64,000 nt of DNA from JBAXAM01 sp964213355 (GCA_964213355.1 CAXOVY010000001.1:62001-126000); one strand, 5' to 3'. Counted from the stretch's first letter, positions 30,862 to 41,574 are shown. Made by a program: numbers and translations. Notes: generated by a model not told the origin, from the sequence alone.

Positions 30862-31124
30862 ATAAAAAGGATAAAGTTGTTCGTACCTTAAGTGGCAGTG
30901 TAGTTAGTAATAAAATGGATAAAACCATTGTGGTACTGGTTGTGCGTAAAATTAAACATCCTCTTTATGGTAAATATATAAAGCGCTCAACCAAAATTCA
31001 TGCGCATGATGAAAAAAACATTTGTAGAGAAGGAGATGTTGTTGTTATTGTAGAGTCTCGTCCAATTTCCCGTACTAAGCGCTGGAAGTTACACGAGGTA
31101 GTTAAAAAAGCAGATAACGCTTAA
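30858..31124 (+). CDS. rpsQ: 30S ribosomal protein S17
   Basis: Early-binding OB-fold protein. It shows [37 protein letters not shown] and [15 protein letters not shown]. 88 residues. Last gene of the S10 group; 27 bp separate it from rplN. Confidence 0.96.
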   Translation: MNKKDKVVRTLSGSVVSNKMDKTIVVLVVRKIKHPLYGKYIKRSTKIHAHDEKNICREGDVVVIVESRPISRTKRWKLHEVVKKADNA

Positions 31125-31151
31125 AATTATGGTATGGTGTGAGGAATTTTG

Positions 31152-31520
31152 ATGATTCAAATGCTAACAGTGTTGAACGTGGCAGATAATAGCGGTGCTC
31201 GCCGAGTTATGTGTATTAAGGTGTTGGGCAGTACCAGAAATCGTTATGCTCATATTGGCGATGTTATTAGAGCTTCGGTAAAAGACGCTATTCCTGATGG
31301 TAAGGTTAAAAAAGGCGAAGTGGTGTTTGCTCTAGTAGTTCGTACTAAAGAAGGAGTACGTCGTGACGATGGAGCCTTAATTCGTTTTGATGACAATGCA
31401 GTTGTTTTATTAAATGCTCAAATGCAACCCATTGGCACACGTGTTTTTGGTCCAGTAACGCGTGAGCTTAGAAATGAAAAGTTTATGAAGATCGTATCAC
31501 TTGCTTTAGAAGTGCTTTAG
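31152..31520 (+). CDS. rplN: 50S ribosomal protein L14
   Basis: First gene of the spc group, at the subunit interface. The ATG at 31152 gives [20 protein letters not shown], the family N-terminus; a TTG one codon upstream was not used. It has 122 residues, ending in [24 protein letters not shown] lies just upstream. No promoter is obvious, so it is probably read with the S10 genes. Confidence 0.97.
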   Translation: MIQMLTVLNVADNSGARRVMCIKVLGSTRNRYAHIGDVIRASVKDAIPDGKVKKGEVVFALVVRTKEGVRRDDGALIRFDDNAVVLLNAQMQPIGTRVFGPVTRELRNEKFMKIVSLALEVL

Positions 31521-31558
31521 TTTAGATAGAAATAAGATAATTTGGTAAAGTAGGATTT

Positions 31559-31879
31559 ATGCGTAAGATAAAAAAAGGCGATGAAGTTATAATATTAACC
31601 GGCAAAAGCAAAGGCGTATGTGGCAAGGTTTTACGCACTCTTGAAAAAGGTGCCAGGGTTATGGTTGAAGGTGCAAATATGATTAAGAAGCACGTTAAGC
31701 CAAATCCGAATACTAATACGCAAGGTGGTATTATTGAGCGCGAAGCGCCACTGCATATTTCTAATGTCGCTATTTATAACCAAGGTACAAAAAAAGCTGA
31801 TCGCGTTGTTTTTAAGGTTTTGCAGGACGGAAAAAAAGTTCGCTGTTTTAAATCTAATGGCGAATTGGTAGAGATTTAA
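31559..31879 (+). CDS. rplX: 50S ribosomal protein L24
   Basis: Assembly initiator. The KOW motif reads [20 protein letters not shown], with [19 protein letters not shown] following. 106 residues. TAGGA precedes the ATG. Confidence 0.96.
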   Translation: MRKIKKGDEVIILTGKSKGVCGKVLRTLEKGARVMVEGANMIKKHVKPNPNTNTQGGIIEREAPLHISNVAIYNQGTKKADRVVFKVLQDGKKVRCFKSNGELVEI

Positions 31880-31897
31880 CGGGTATCTGGTGGTAAT

Positions 31898-32455
31898 GTG
31901 AAAACTATGACAGCAAGATTTGAAAAATTATATAAAGACACGGTCGTCAAGCAATTGATGAAGCATTTTAATTATAAAAATGTTATGCAGGTGCCTCGGA
32001 TCACTAAAATCACTCTTAATATGGGTGTGGGTGAAGCAGCAGCAGACAAAAAAGTCATGACTAATGCGCTTGATGATCTAACCAAGATTGCTGGGCAAAA
32101 AGCCGTTGCAACTTTATCGCGCAAATCAATTGCAGGTTTCAAAATTCGCTCTGATTGGCCAATTGGCTGTAAAGTAACTTTGCGTAGTAAGCGCATGTAT
32201 GAGTTTTTTGATCGTTTAGTTACCATAGTTATTCCACGTATTCGTGATTTTCGAGGTTTGAATGCTCGCTCATTCGATGGTCGTGGTAACTACAGTATGG
32301 GTATTAAAGAACAGATAGTTTTTCCCGAAATTAATTACGATAAAATTGATACTTTACGTGGTTTAGATATTACCATCACCACTACGGCGAAAACCGACGA
32401 AGAAGCTAGGGCATTATTGCGAGCTTTTGGATTACCATTAAGAGAGTTGAAATAA
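31898..32455 (+). CDS. rplE: 50S ribosomal protein L5
   Basis: Binds 5S rRNA and contacts peptidyl-tRNA. It shows [57 protein letters not shown] and [15 protein letters not shown]. The GTG at 31898 gives 185 residues; an ATG three codons later would give 182 and is equally plausible, as GGTGG lies upstream of both. One base separates it from rpsN. Confidence 0.96.
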   Translation: MKTMTARFEKLYKDTVVKQLMKHFNYKNVMQVPRITKITLNMGVGEAAADKKVMTNALDDLTKIAGQKAVATLSRKSIAGFKIRSDWPIGCKVTLRSKRMYEFFDRLVTIVIPRIRDFRGLNARSFDGRGNYSMGIKEQIVFPEINYDKIDTLRGLDITITTTAKTDEEARALLRAFGLPLRELK

Positions 32456-32456
32456 T

Positions 32457-32762
32457 ATGGCAAAAACATCTATGATTGCTCGTGAAGCTAAGCGCCATAG
32501 GCTTGTAAAAAAAGCAATGGTTAAGCGAGCTGAGTTACGCGACACTATTAAGAGTCCAAATACGAGTTTTGAAGAAAAAATGATTGCAGTGGATAAGCTT
32601 AGTAAAAGTCCGCGTGATGAATGTGCAATTCGTATACGTAGTCGTTGCCAGATATGTGGACGTCCTCGTGCTGTATATAAAAAGTTTGGTTTATGTCGTA
32701 TACATTTGCGCGAAGCAGCAATGCGCGGTGATGTACCTGGATTAGTAAAGGCGAGTTGGTAA
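32457..32762 (+). CDS. rpsN: 30S ribosomal protein S14 (long form with Cys/His cluster)
   Basis: Head protein near the decoding site. At 101 residues it is the long form that normally lacks zinc, ending [17 protein letters not shown]. Yet it reads [22 protein letters not shown], a CxxC then CxxH spacing like the zinc site of the short, zinc-binding S14. Whether it binds zinc cannot be told from the sequence alone. Confidence 0.95.
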   Translation: MAKTSMIAREAKRHRLVKKAMVKRAELRDTIKSPNTSFEEKMIAVDKLSKSPRDECAIRIRSRCQICGRPRAVYKKFGLCRIHLREAAMRGDVPGLVKASW

Positions 32763-32789
32763 ATAATATTTTGTAAAAGGCATTAAATT

Positions 32790-33185
32790 ATGAGTATGAG
32801 TGACCCGATTGCTGATATGTTAACGCGGATTAGAAATGCACAGGCTGCTCGTAAGCCAGATGTTTCTATGCCCATGACAAAACTTAAGGCAGCAATAGCA
32901 GAAGTTTTAAAAACCGAAGGATATGTTTTAGACTATAAGATAGAAGAAGTTAATAACAAAAAGCAGTTAGTACTAAGCTTGAAATATTATCAAGGTAAAC
33001 CGGTTATTGAGAATATTCGGCGTATTAGTCGCCCAGGGCTGCGTGTTTATCGGGACAAGAATAAGCTACCACAAATTATGGGTGGCATGGGGATTGCTAT
33101 TATTTCTACATCAAAAGGAATAATGAGCGATCGTGCAGCACGCCTTCTTGGTGAAGGTGGCGAGCTATTATGTAGTGTGAATTAA
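32790..33185 (+). CDS. rpsH: 30S ribosomal protein S8
   Basis: Binds 16S rRNA and in E. coli is the repressor of the spc operon. It shows [37 protein letters not shown] and [10 protein letters not shown] at the end. From 32790 it has 131 residues; the ATG two codons later is an alternative, but AAAGG spacing favours the first. Confidence 0.96.
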   Translation: MSMSDPIADMLTRIRNAQAARKPDVSMPMTKLKAAIAEVLKTEGYVLDYKIEEVNNKKQLVLSLKYYQGKPVIENIRRISRPGLRVYRDKNKLPQIMGGMGIAIISTSKGIMSDRAARLLGEGGELLCSVN

Positions 33186-33195
33186 AGGGGCTTAG

Positions 33196-33729
33196 ATGTC
33201 GAGAGTTGCAAAAAAACCGATAGTTATCCCAGCTGGGGTTGAAGTGAGTATTCACGGGTCAGAAGTTAAAATTAAAGGACCCAAAGGTACCATGCAGCTG
33301 CATTCTCAAGAAATGGTCGGTATTAAAAAAGAGAATAACGAAATTACATTTGCGCCTAACGAAAAAGTTGAAAATTCTGGCGCAATTTCCGGTACAACCA
33401 GGGCGCTACTCGGAAATATGGTGACCGGAGTTACCAAGGGTTTTGAGCGTAAATTAGTATTGGTTGGGGTTGGTTTTAAGGCTCAGGCTCAAGGTAAAGT
33501 TTTGAATTTAGCTCTTGGCTTTTCGCATCCAATTAAATTTTCAATTCCGATTGGTATAACAATTGAAACTCCAAGTCAAACAGAGGTCATAATCAAAGGT
33601 ATAGATAGGCATATGGTCGGTCAGGTAGCAGCAAAAATTAGAGATTTTCGACCACCAGAGCCATACAAAGGAAAAGGTGTAAGGTATGACGGCGAGGTTA
33701 TAGTTAAAAAAGAGGGTAAGAAGAAATAA
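33196..33729 (+). CDS. rplF: 50S ribosomal protein L6
   Basis: Near the factor-binding site. It has two repeated domains; conserved stretches are [26 protein letters not shown], and the C-terminal [18 protein letters not shown]. 177 residues. The stop overlaps the rplR start by one base. Confidence 0.97.
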   Translation: MSRVAKKPIVIPAGVEVSIHGSEVKIKGPKGTMQLHSQEMVGIKKENNEITFAPNEKVENSGAISGTTRALLGNMVTGVTKGFERKLVLVGVGFKAQAQGKVLNLALGFSHPIKFSIPIGITIETPSQTEVIIKGIDRHMVGQVAAKIRDFRPPEPYKGKGVRYDGEVIVKKEGKKK

Positions 33730-34079
33730 TGGATAAGAAAAAGACGCGTATGCGTCGTGCTAAAAAAACTCGTTCGAAAATTAATGAATTAAGCATGCCA
33801 CGCTTAAGTGTGTATCGCACGCCTAGCCATGTTTATGCACAATTAGTTATGCCAGGTGGTAAGGTTGCTGCTAGTGCATCTACACTTGATGCTGATGTAA
33901 AAAAAGATTGTGTATATGGTGGCAATATCCAGGCAGCAGCTGTGGTTGGCAAGACAATAGCCTTGCGAATTAAACAAATTGGGATTGTTAAGGTGGCTTT
34001 TGATAGGTCTGGTTTTAGATATCATGGCCGGGTGAAAGCACTTGCTGATGCTGCACGTGAACAAGGTTTAGAGTTTTAG
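33729..34079 (+). CDS. rplR: 50S ribosomal protein L18
   Basis: Partner of L5 on 5S rRNA. It shows an Arg/Lys-rich N-terminus, [16 protein letters not shown], and the C-terminal [26 protein letters not shown]. 116 residues. Confidence 0.96.
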   Translation: MDKKKTRMRRAKKTRSKINELSMPRLSVYRTPSHVYAQLVMPGGKVAASASTLDADVKKDCVYGGNIQAAAVVGKTIALRIKQIGIVKVAFDRSGFRYHGRVKALADAAREQGLEF

Positions 34080-34091
34080 GAAATATAAAAG

Positions 34092-34598
34092 ATGGCAACT
34101 ACAGATAAAAATACAGCTGATGCGTTACAAGAAAAGTTAGTGTCGGTAAAGCGTACTGCTAAAGTCGTAAAGGGTGGTAGAATTTTTGGTTTTGCTGCCA
34201 TTGTAGTAATTGGCGATGGCAAAGGAAGAATTGGTTTTGGTATGGGTAAGTCACGCGAAGTTCCAGCGGCAATTCAAAAAGCCATAGAAAGCGGGCGACG
34301 CAATATGTATCGAATTCCTTTAAAAGGTAGCACGATTCAGCACCCCATAATTGGACGGCACGGAGCAACTAAAGTTGTGATGATTCCTGCTGGTGAAGGT
34401 ACGGGGTTAATTGCAGGTGGTGCCATGCGTGCGGTTTGTGAAGTTATTGGTATTCGCGATATTTTAGCTAAGTGTATCGGTTCAAGAAGCCCAGTTAATG
34501 TTGTGCGTGCAACGCTGAAAGCTTTAACTGAGATGACAACACCTGAAGATATTGCGGCAAAGCGTGGTCTTAGTATTGACGAAATAGTAAAAAAGTAA
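34092..34598 (+). CDS. rpsE: 30S ribosomal protein S5
   Basis: Fidelity protein at the mRNA entrance. It shows [36 protein letters not shown] and [19 protein letters not shown]. The spectinomycin loop (VVKGGR) looks wild type. 168 residues. Confidence 0.97.
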   Translation: MATTDKNTADALQEKLVSVKRTAKVVKGGRIFGFAAIVVIGDGKGRIGFGMGKSREVPAAIQKAIESGRRNMYRIPLKGSTIQHPIIGRHGATKVVMIPAGEGTGLIAGGAMRAVCEVIGIRDILAKCIGSRSPVNVVRATLKALTEMTTPEDIAAKRGLSIDEIVKK

Positions 34599-34602
34599 AT
34601 TT

Positions 34603-34794
34603 ATGACTACTGACAAGAAAAAATTGAAAGTTACTTTGGTGAAAAGCACTAATAAAAAATTGAAGTGCCATAAAGCGTGTGCTCATGGTTTGGGGTTATT
34701 TCATATTGGCCAAACAGTAGAGGTTAAGAGTACCCCAGAAAATTGTGGTATGATTAATAAAGTTAATTATTTATTGAAAGTTGAGAAAATTTAA
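34603..34794 (+). CDS. rpmD: 50S ribosomal protein L30
   Basis: Small L30 of 63 residues with LKVTLVKS and a C-terminal [15 protein letters not shown]. Its middle is unusual, carrying [11 protein letters not shown] and a further Cys in ENCGMI. Assigned by its place between rpsE and rplO and by the preserved ends. The stop abuts the rplO start. Confidence 0.9.
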   Translation: MTTDKKKLKVTLVKSTNKKLKCHKACAHGLGLFHIGQTVEVKSTPENCGMINKVNYLLKVEKI

Positions 34795-35226
34795 ATGCGC
34801 CTCAATACATTAAAACCAGCAGTTGGGTCAAAACAAGAGAGAGTACGAGTTGGTCGTGGCATGGGTAGTGGTTTAGGTAAAACATGCGGCCGTGGTCATA
34901 AAGGAGCAAAAGCTCGCTCTGGTTATAGCTGTAAAAGTGGTTTTGAAGGTGGACAATTACCTTTGCAACGTCGTCTACCAAAATTTGGATTTACTTCTTT
35001 GCAAGCTAATGAAAATGCAGAAATACAATTGCGTGATTTAAATAAGGTGAAGGCAACACGTATTGATCTTGCTGAATTAGAAAAAACAAATTTAATTGGC
35101 AGTAACATTAAGCGTGCCAAAGTTATTTTGGCCGGCAACATCGACAAAGCTATTACTTTAGTTGGTATCAAAGTTACAGCTGGAGCTCGCAAGGCAATTG
35201 AAGCAGCCGGCGGAAAGATAGAATAG
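34795..35226 (+). CDS. rplO: 50S ribosomal protein L15
   Basis: Late assembly protein. It begins [20 protein letters not shown], then [22 protein letters not shown] and [17 protein letters not shown]. 143 residues. It starts the base after the rpmD stop, so the two are coupled. Confidence 0.97.
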   Translation: MRLNTLKPAVGSKQERVRVGRGMGSGLGKTCGRGHKGAKARSGYSCKSGFEGGQLPLQRRLPKFGFTSLQANENAEIQLRDLNKVKATRIDLAELEKTNLIGSNIKRAKVILAGNIDKAITLVGIKVTAGARKAIEAAGGKIE

Positions 35227-35253
35227 TTTTATTTTATAATTTAGTGATTAATA

Positions 35254-36573
35254 ATGGCACAAAAAGGTCCAGCTGGAGCAAAAAGCGGTTTAAGCGAATT
35301 AAAACAACGTTTGTTGTTTTTGTTGCTTGGCATTTTGGTTTATCGCATTGGTTCTCATATTCCAGTTCCAGGTGTAGATCCACAACGTTTAGCCGATTTT
35401 TTTAATCAGCAAAAAAACGGACTGCTAGGTTTGTTTAGCATGTTTTCTGGCGGTAATTTTTTTAAATTTACAATTTTTGCCTTGGGAGTGATGCCGTATA
35501 TTTCTTCCTCTATTATTATACAATTGTTTTCCTCTATAGTGCCACAATTAGAGCAGTTGAAAAAAGAAGGCGAGATTGGAAGGCGGAAGATTAACCAGTA
35601 TACGAGATATGGAACGCTTGCACTTTCACTTTTTCAGGCATTTGGTATTTCTAAGTATTTAACTGTTTCTGGAGTGGTGTTGATTCCAGGACCATATTTT
35701 TATTTTGTTGCAACGCTAACCCTGACTACCGGTACTATGTTTATAGTGTGGCTTGGTGAGCAAATGACCGAGCGTGGTATCGGCAATGGTATTTCGATGA
35801 TAATTTTAGCTGGAATTGTCTCGCGTTTTCCAGAGGCTGTAGTGAAAGTGATAGGGCAGGTTCGCCAGGGGCAAATGCAAGTTATAACATTGTTCTTGTT
35901 GGTAGCGGTAGTTATTGTTGTAACAGGTTTTGTGGTTTTTATTGAACGTGGCCAACGACGAATCACGGTAAATTACGCCAAACGGCAGACTGGGAGAATG
36001 CTTTACAATGCTCAAAGTAGTAATTTGCCGCTTAAAATAAATATGGCAGGGGTGATCCCGCCAATCTTTGCTTCAAGTATTGTTATGTTTCCTGCTACTG
36101 TGGCGCAGTGGTTTGGGCAAACTAAAGGGATGGAATGGCTAGGTCAGTTTGGCCTTTTCATATCAATGGGACAGCCGCTGTATTATATTTTTTACGCTGT
36201 AGCGATAGTTTTTTTCTGTTTTTTTTATACCGCGCTAGTTTTTAATCCAAAAGAAATAGCGGAAAATTTGAAAAAATCTGGGGCATTTATTCCTGGAATT
36301 AGACCGGGTGAGAATACGGCATCGTACATTGACTTAGTTATAACGCGTTTGACATTTTTCGGTGCAATTTATATTACTTTGGTTTCGTTGTTGCCAGACT
36401 TGTTGATGTTTAAGTGGCATATGCCGTTTTATTTCGGAGGTACATCTCTTTTGATTGTGGTCGTAGTATTGATGGATTTTATGTCGCAAGTGCAAGCACA
36501 TTTGTTGTCACATCAATATGATTCAATCATGAAAAAATCTCGCTTAAAAGGCGGTGGGATGATGGTAAGGTAA
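35254..36573 (+). CDS. secY: Preprotein translocase subunit SecY
   Basis: Channel of the Sec translocon, with about ten membrane helices over 439 residues. It shows [13 protein letters not shown], the plug region with [13 protein letters not shown], and [16 protein letters not shown]. The cytoplasmic loop is [11 protein letters not shown], and [16 protein letters not shown] follows. Normal position after rplO; its partner SecE is at 9751. Confidence 0.98.
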   Translation: MAQKGPAGAKSGLSELKQRLLFLLLGILVYRIGSHIPVPGVDPQRLADFFNQQKNGLLGLFSMFSGGNFFKFTIFALGVMPYISSSIIIQLFSSIVPQLEQLKKEGEIGRRKINQYTRYGTLALSLFQAFGISKYLTVSGVVLIPGPYFYFVATLTLTTGTMFIVWLGEQMTERGIGNGISMIILAGIVSRFPEAVVKVIGQVRQGQMQVITLFLLVAVVIVVTGFVVFIERGQRRITVNYAKRQTGRMLYNAQSSNLPLKINMAGVIPPIFASSIVMFPATVAQWFGQTKGMEWLGQFGLFISMGQPLYYIFYAVAIVFFCFFYTALVFNPKEIAENLKKSGAFIPGIRPGENTASYIDLVITRLTFFGAIYITLVSLLPDLLMFKWHMPFYFGGTSLLIVVVVLMDFMSQVQAHLLSHQYDSIMKKSRLKGGGMMVR

Positions 36574-36592
36574 AAATATATAGAGTATTAAT

Positions 36593-36706
36593 ATGAAAGT
36601 AAGAGCATCAGTTAAAAAAATGTGTCGCAATTGCAAGGTGGTTCGTCGTAAGGGCGTGATTCATATTATTTGCAAGGAAGCAAGACATAAGCAGCGACAA
36701 GGATAG
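36593..36706 (+). CDS. rpmJ: 50S ribosomal protein L36
   Basis: A 37-residue protein beginning [17 protein letters not shown] and ending EARHKQRQG. It keeps the zinc ligands as CxxC, then a Cys and a His (CRNC, ICKEARH), so this is the zinc-binding form. It lies 19 bp after secY, its usual place. Confidence 0.95.
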   Translation: MKVRASVKKMCRNCKVVRRKGVIHIICKEARHKQRQG

Positions 36707-36778
36707 CTTAAAATTGATTTTTGATTTATTTAATGTATTCTTGACGTCCTTCCATATTTTATATATGGCAGGTTCAGA

Positions 36779-36934
36779 GGTGCTCCGAAGGAGCAAAATA
36801 TTTATAGCCCAGGGGTGACAGAGCTACGTAGTAGCGAATGGGAACCCTGGGTAAAGTGTACCCCAAGGGTTGCAAGAGCCATGAAGGGGCGTGATAACCG
36901 TCGTGTTTAGACGTAACAAAGGTGGAGTGTTTTA
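36779..36934 (+). promoter_or_regulatory. Multi-hairpin leader ahead of the alpha operon
   Basis: Between rpmJ and rpsM lie several stems. TGCTCC-GAA-GGAGCA is at 36781-36795. CCCAGGG (36808-36814) pairs with CCCTGGG (36845-36851) and encloses GCTAC-GTA-GTAGC (36823-36835). ACCC-CAA-GGGT is at 36860-36870 and CGTC-N7-GACG at 36899-36913. A TTGACG at 36741 may be a -35 box with a weak -10. By position it could be the S4-regulated leader; its GC-rich, repeated-hairpin style also resembles mobile palindromic repeats. Confidence 0.55.
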
Positions 36935-37315
36935 ATGGCACGTATTGCAGGTATTAATATTCCGGTGCATAAGCATGCGAGCATTGGGTTGACTGCTATT
37001 TTTGGTATTGGCAGGAAGCGCGCGCTTGTTATTTGCAAAGAAGCAAAAGTCGATCCTTCGCGTAAAATTAAAGATTTGACTGAAGCAGAAGTTGAGGCTT
37101 TGCGCGTTCAAGTAAGCAAGTTCACCATTGAAGGAGATTTGCGTCGTGAAGTTTCTATGAGTATTAAGCGACTTATGGATCTTGGGTGTTATCGTGGAGT
37201 GCGCCATCGCCGTGGTTTGCCTGTGCGCGGTCAACGTACTAGAACCAACGCGCGTACCCGTAAAGGCAAAAGAAAAGCAGCAGTAACACTGCAAAAGGCT
37301 CCAGCAAAAGGATAA
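36935..37315 (+). CDS. rpsM: 30S ribosomal protein S13
   Basis: Bridges the subunits at the head. It begins [18 protein letters not shown] and shows [20 protein letters not shown] with a basic C-terminal tail. 126 residues, slightly longer than the usual 118. GGTGGAG lies upstream. Confidence 0.97.
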   Translation: MARIAGINIPVHKHASIGLTAIFGIGRKRALVICKEAKVDPSRKIKDLTEAEVEALRVQVSKFTIEGDLRREVSMSIKRLMDLGCYRGVRHRRGLPVRGQRTRTNARTRKGKRKAAVTLQKAPAKG

Positions 37316-37375
37316 TGGGGGGTTTATTTTCATGGCGGAGTTAAATAGTTAAAATTTAAAAACAGAGAATTTGTT

Positions 37376-37768
37376 ATGACAACACCAGCACGTGCACCAG
37401 TTAAGAAAAAAATAAAACGTAATATTGTTGATGCGATTGCGTATATCAGCGCTTCTTTTAACAATACAATCATTGCGCTTACTGATAAACAGGGAAATGT
37501 TTTGGCTTGGTCATCGGCTGGTACTTGTGGTTTTAAAGGTTCACGCAAGAGCACACCATTTGCTGCTCAGGTTGCTGCCGAAAAAGTTGGTGTTATTGCT
37601 AAAGAATATGGTGTTAAGAATATAGAGCTTTATGTTAAGGGTCCGGGACCAGGAAGAGACTCTGCAGGTCGTTCGCTTAATGCTCTGGGATTTAAAATCA
37701 CTAGTGTTACTGATAAAACTCCTCTGCCGCACAACGGTTGTAGACCGAGAAAAAAGAGAAGAGTGTAA
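37376..37768 (+). CDS. rpsK: 30S ribosomal protein S11
   Basis: Platform protein. It shows [38 protein letters not shown] and the C-terminal [19 protein letters not shown]. 130 residues. Confidence 0.97.
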   Translation: MTTPARAPVKKKIKRNIVDAIAYISASFNNTIIALTDKQGNVLAWSSAGTCGFKGSRKSTPFAAQVAAEKVGVIAKEYGVKNIELYVKGPGPGRDSAGRSLNALGFKITSVTDKTPLPHNGCRPRKKRRV

Positions 37769-37781
37769 GAACTGATTTGAA

Positions 37782-37798
37782 CCTAGAAGAATTCTAGG
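37782..37798 (+). terminator. Hairpin with T-rich tail between rpsK and rpsD
   Basis: CCTAGAA, loop GAA, TTCTAGG (7-bp perfect stem), followed within 3 bases by AATTTTTATTTTATT. It may act as a partial terminator or processing site that sets S4 and RNA polymerase alpha levels. The T run is interrupted, so full termination is unlikely. Confidence 0.45.
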
Positions 37799-37835
37799 AC
37801 TAATTTTTATTTTATTGATTTCGAGGATTGTTTAG

Positions 37836-38459
37836 ATGGCAAAATATATTGGTCCGAAATGTCGCTTATCGCGTCGCGAGGGTGTTGATTTACAACACAA
37901 AAGCAGGGTGCGCTCTTTAGAATCAAAATGTAAGGCTGATACTCCTCCCGGACAATTTGGTGATAAGGTTGGCAAAAAAGCAACAGATTATAGCGTACAG
38001 CTGCGCATGAAGCAGTTGGTTAAGCGTTATTATGGAATTTTAGAAAAACAGTTTCATAACTATTATAAGCGAGCTGATAGCCGCAAAGGATCAACTGGTA
38101 AAAATTTAATTCATTTGCTCGAATCAAGGTTAGATAATGTGGTATACCGTTTAGGATTTGCCGCAACACGTGCTGAGGCGCGGCAATTAGTAAGCCATAA
38201 AGCGATAGCTGTTAATGGCAAAACTGTTAACATTCCATCATATTTAGTTGGTGTGAATGATGAAATTTCAGTTAAAGAAAAAAATAAAAAACAAGGTCGC
38301 ATTTCTTCATCTCTAGAACTCGCTGAAAAAGGCACAACTCCCGAGTGGTTAACTGTAGATGCTAGCAAAATGAGCGGTGTTTTTAAGCGTTTTCCAGATA
38401 TTAATGAATTCCCACCTGAATTTCAGGTTCACTTGGTGGTTGAGCTTTACTCAAAATAA
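37836..38459 (+). CDS. rpsD: 30S ribosomal protein S4
   Basis: Primary 16S rRNA binder and, in E. coli, repressor of the alpha operon. It shows [30 protein letters not shown] and an S4 RNA-binding domain with [19 protein letters not shown]. 207 residues. It ends 10 bp before rpoA. Confidence 0.97.
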   Translation: MAKYIGPKCRLSRREGVDLQHKSRVRSLESKCKADTPPGQFGDKVGKKATDYSVQLRMKQLVKRYYGILEKQFHNYYKRADSRKGSTGKNLIHLLESRLDNVVYRLGFAATRAEARQLVSHKAIAVNGKTVNIPSYLVGVNDEISVKEKNKKQGRISSSLELAEKGTTPEWLTVDASKMSGVFKRFPDINEFPPEFQVHLVVELYSK

Positions 38460-38469
38460 AGAGGATAGA

Positions 38470-39525
38470 ATGCAGGATATTTATCGTAGTTTTTTAACGC
38501 CACGCGTTATTCAAGTTAAAAAAATTAGCTCGACTAGAGCTGAGATTGTGCTCGAACCTTTTGAACGTGGTTTTGGACATACGTTAGGCAACGCCTTGCG
38601 ACGTATTTTGTTGTCTTCGATGGAAGGAGCGGCAGTAACAGCGGTGCAAATCAACAATGTATTACACGAATATAGCACTATTGAAGGGGTGCGTGAGGAC
38701 GTGGTTGATATTGTGCTAAATTTGAAAGGCGTTTATTTTAAAATGTATGGTCGTCGCGAGTTAGTATTGGAGTTGAATAAAGATACTCCAGGGCCAGTAA
38801 CGGCACAAGATATCAAGCTTGAGCATGATGTTGAAATTATAAATCCAGAACATGTGATTGCACACATTACTGGAGGTGGTAAGCTGGGCATGCGTATTAC
38901 AGTAGCTTTGGGTCGTGGTTACCAGCCATCAAACGTGCATACTCAAGACGAAGAAAAAGGTCGTGCAGTTGATAAGATATTGATTGATGCTTCTTTTAGT
39001 CCTGTACTAAGAGTTGCTTACCATGTTGAAAATGCCCGTGTTGAAAAACGTACTGATCTTGATAAATTGGTCATTGATTTGGAAACTAATGGTATTTTAG
39101 ATCCTGAAGAAGCGATCCGTGTTGCCGCTACGATTTTGCAACATCAACTTGAAGCATTTGTTGAATTACGCAAACCTGAAGAGCCGAAAGCCGAAGAAAA
39201 AAATGATGAAATGAATCCAATATTAATGCGCCCAGTTGATGATTTAGAATTAACTGTACGTTCTGCCAATTGTCTCAAAGGTGAAAATATTTTTTTCATA
39301 GGAGATTTAGTGCAGCGTGATGAAAATAGTTTGCTTAGAACACCAAATTTAGGTAAAAAATCATTAAACGAAATTAAGACTATCTTAGCTACGCGAAGTT
39401 TGTCGCTAGGAATGAAAATAGAAGGTTGGCCACCTCCTGGTTTAGAAGTGCCTGTGGCTGAACCTGACTATGATGTTGAATTGGAAGCGGAAGAAAAATT
39501 ATCAAAGAATAAAAACCTGAAATAA
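38470..39525 (+). CDS. rpoA: RNA polymerase alpha subunit
   Basis: Assembles the polymerase and reads UP elements. The ATG at 38470 follows GAGGATAG and gives [12 protein letters not shown]. An N-terminal domain with [20 protein letters not shown] and a C-terminal domain with [19 protein letters not shown] are present, along with [11 protein letters not shown]. At 351 residues it is longer than E. coli (329) through an acidic C-terminal tail. Confidence 0.98.
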   Translation: MQDIYRSFLTPRVIQVKKISSTRAEIVLEPFERGFGHTLGNALRRILLSSMEGAAVTAVQINNVLHEYSTIEGVREDVVDIVLNLKGVYFKMYGRRELVLELNKDTPGPVTAQDIKLEHDVEIINPEHVIAHITGGGKLGMRITVALGRGYQPSNVHTQDEEKGRAVDKILIDASFSPVLRVAYHVENARVEKRTDLDKLVIDLETNGILDPEEAIRVAATILQHQLEAFVELRKPEEPKAEEKNDEMNPILMRPVDDLELTVRSANCLKGENIFFIGDLVQRDENSLLRTPNLGKKSLNEIKTILATRSLSLGMKIEGWPPPGLEVPVAEPDYDVELEAEEKLSKNKNLK

Positions 39526-39543
39526 AAAGAGTGGTAGGAAATT

Positions 39544-39924
39544 ATGCGCCATCGTAATAGCGGTAGAAATTTAAGTCGTACTAGCAGTCATAGAAAAGCT
39601 ATGTTTTGCAATATGGCTGCTTCATTGTTTAAACATGAAGTAATTAAAACTACTTTAGCCAAGGCTAAGGAACTTCGTTGTGTGGCTGAGCCATTGATTA
39701 CTTTAGCGAAAGAAGACTCAGTAGCGCATCGTCGTTTAGCTTTCGCTCGCCTGCGGGATGATGTTGCTGTTGGCAGATTATTTGCTTTTTTGGGTCCACG
39801 CTATAAGACGCGTCCTGGCGGCTATTCACGTATTATTAAATGTGATGTTCGTACTGGAGATAAAGCGCCGATGGCAATTGTTGAATTGCTTGATCGTAAG
39901 CCAGAATCCGAAGAAGACAAATAG
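39544..39924 (+). CDS. rplQ: 50S ribosomal protein L17
   Basis: Last gene of the alpha operon. It begins [20 protein letters not shown], then [17 protein letters not shown] and [21 protein letters not shown]. 126 residues. A strong terminator follows. Confidence 0.97.
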   Translation: MRHRNSGRNLSRTSSHRKAMFCNMAASLFKHEVIKTTLAKAKELRCVAEPLITLAKEDSVAHRRLAFARLRDDVAVGRLFAFLGPRYKTRPGGYSRIIKCDVRTGDKAPMAIVELLDRKPESEEDK

Positions 39925-39944
39925 GCGTTGTCATAAAATAAAAT

Positions 39945-39976
39945 AAAAAAACCCCCAGCTTTCTGGGGATTTTTTT
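39945..39976. terminator. Bidirectional terminator between rplQ and ssb
   Basis: An A run, then CCCCAG (39953-39958), loop CTTT, CTGGGG (39963-39968) and a run of seven T. The A run gives the opposite strand a T tract as well, so it can end both the ribosomal superblock and ssb. It is the strongest terminator in the window. Confidence 0.9.
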
Positions 39977-40005
39977 ATAAAACCAACCGGTTTTAAATTC
40001 GTCGA

Positions 40006-40491
40006 TCAAAATGGGATATCATCATCAATAGATGCATGTGGCATTGCTATGTTACCCGTTGATGTACCGACGCTTTCTAAGTGGCCATTTGTGGGAACTT
40101 CGGCAGACTCATGAATTGGCGGCGCAGTCTTTTCTCTACTACCACCAGAGTTAGAACGGCTATCAAGCATGTGCATTTCGTTTGCAATAATTTCAGTGGT
40201 GTAGCGATCCATGCCAGTTTTATCTTGCCATTTGCGGGTACGTAATGAGCCCTCAACGTATATTTTTGAACCCTTATGTAGGTATTCACCAACAATTTCA
40301 GCCAAACGATTAAAAAAGACTACTCGATGCCATTCAGTTCGGTCTTGTAATTCACCAGATTGTTTGTCTCTCCATGTTTCGCTAGTTGCCAATGATATAG
40401 TAGCAACTGCATTGCCATTTGGGGTATATCTAACTTCTGGATCGTTGCCAAGATTGCCAATTAAAATTACTTTATTTACTCCTCGGGCCAT
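40006..40491 (-). CDS. ssb: Single-stranded DNA-binding protein
   Basis: Coats single-stranded DNA and recruits repair and replication enzymes. The OB fold (residues 1-110) shows [36 protein letters not shown] and [18 protein letters not shown] flexible Ser/Gly/Pro linker leads to the acidic tip DDDIPF, which binds partner proteins. 161 residues. GGAG lies ahead of the ATG. Confidence 0.98.
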   Translation of the reverse strand: MARGVNKVILIGNLGNDPEVRYTPNGNAVATISLATSETWRDKQSGELQDRTEWHRVVFFNRLAEIVGEYLHKGSKIYVEGSLRTRKWQDKTGMDRYTTEIIANEMHMLDSRSNSGGSREKTAPPIHESAEVPTNGHLESVGTSTGNIAMPHASIDDDIPF

Positions 40492-40636
40492 GTTTTTTCT
40501 CCAATAAAGTGTTTAAGTGTATCTTATATAGTATATACTTAATATATATACAAAATCCGATACATTCTACCTGCTATTTATTGTTTTTGCATCCCCTTTG
40601 TTTTTACTGTATTAGTGATATATTGCTTCTACAAAA

Positions 40637-40715
<79 letters not shown>

Positions 40716-40785
40716 AATTTTTGATGATGCTGGTATTTATAATGACGGAGAAGTTATAATCGATGCATTTAGAAGTAGAGGTGCT

Positions 40786-41571
40786 ATGTTAAAAAATAAA
40801 GTGAAAATTTTTACATTGACATTGTTAGTCGGTTTGATTTTTGGTGTGACAGGTTGTGCTACTAGTAAAGAACCTGTCGATCCGCAGGATCCTTATGAGC
40901 ATTTTAACCGCAAGGTTTTTGCCTTTAATATGGCTTTCGATCGTGCATTGATTAGACCAGTAGCAAAAGTTTATGATACCGTATTACCTTGGCCGGCAAA
41001 AAAAGGGGTACACAATTTTTTTGATAACATCGGTGATGTTACCTCAGCCGCAAATGAAATTTTACAATTGGATTTTCCTCAAGCTATAGCAGACCTTGCT
41101 CGCGTAGTTATTAATACGATAGTTGGTATTGGTGGTTTATTTGATGTAGCTACTCGATTGGGTGTGGAAAGAGATGTCGGAGATTTTGGTTTAACTCTTG
41201 CGCATTGGGGATCGAGAGATACCCCATATATAGTGTTGCCTTTTTTGGGGCCAGCTACTGTAAGAGATGCTGTTGCATTACCCATTAATTACTTTTTGCT
41301 GAGTCCTTGGGGATATGTTAAGTCTCAAGAGGTGCAGTATATTTCTGCTGGATTATACTTCGTCCAACGTCGCTCAGAGTTATTGATAGGTGACAAAGTT
41401 GTTGAGCAGGCATTCGATCCGTATGTGTTTATACGTGATGCATATTTACAGCGCCGAGAGTTTTTAATCAATGAAAATGATGCACACCGTGTTGAGCGTT
41501 ATGTTGCTGACGATGGTACCAAGCATCGAAAAACTCAAACCATACAGCCTGTAAGTAGTATCGTATATTAG
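40786..41571 (+). CDS. mlaA: MlaA (VacJ) outer-membrane lipoprotein
   Basis: Outer-membrane part of the Mla system, which removes misplaced phospholipids from the outer leaflet. The start at 40786 follows AGAGG and gives a lipoprotein signal with the lipobox VTGC (Cys about residue 22). DPYEHFNRKVFAFN and the closing DPYVFIRDAYLQRR are family hallmarks. 261 residues. The other mla genes are not in this window. Confidence 0.95.
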   Translation: MLKNKVKIFTLTLLVGLIFGVTGCATSKEPVDPQDPYEHFNRKVFAFNMAFDRALIRPVAKVYDTVLPWPAKKGVHNFFDNIGDVTSAANEILQLDFPQAIADLARVVINTIVGIGGLFDVATRLGVERDVGDFGLTLAHWGSRDTPYIVLPFLGPATVRDAVALPINYFLLSPWGYVKSQEVQYISAGLYFVQRRSELLIGDKVVEQAFDPYVFIRDAYLQRREFLINENDAHRVERYVADDGTKHRKTQTIQPVSSIVY

Positions 41572-41574
41572 GAT

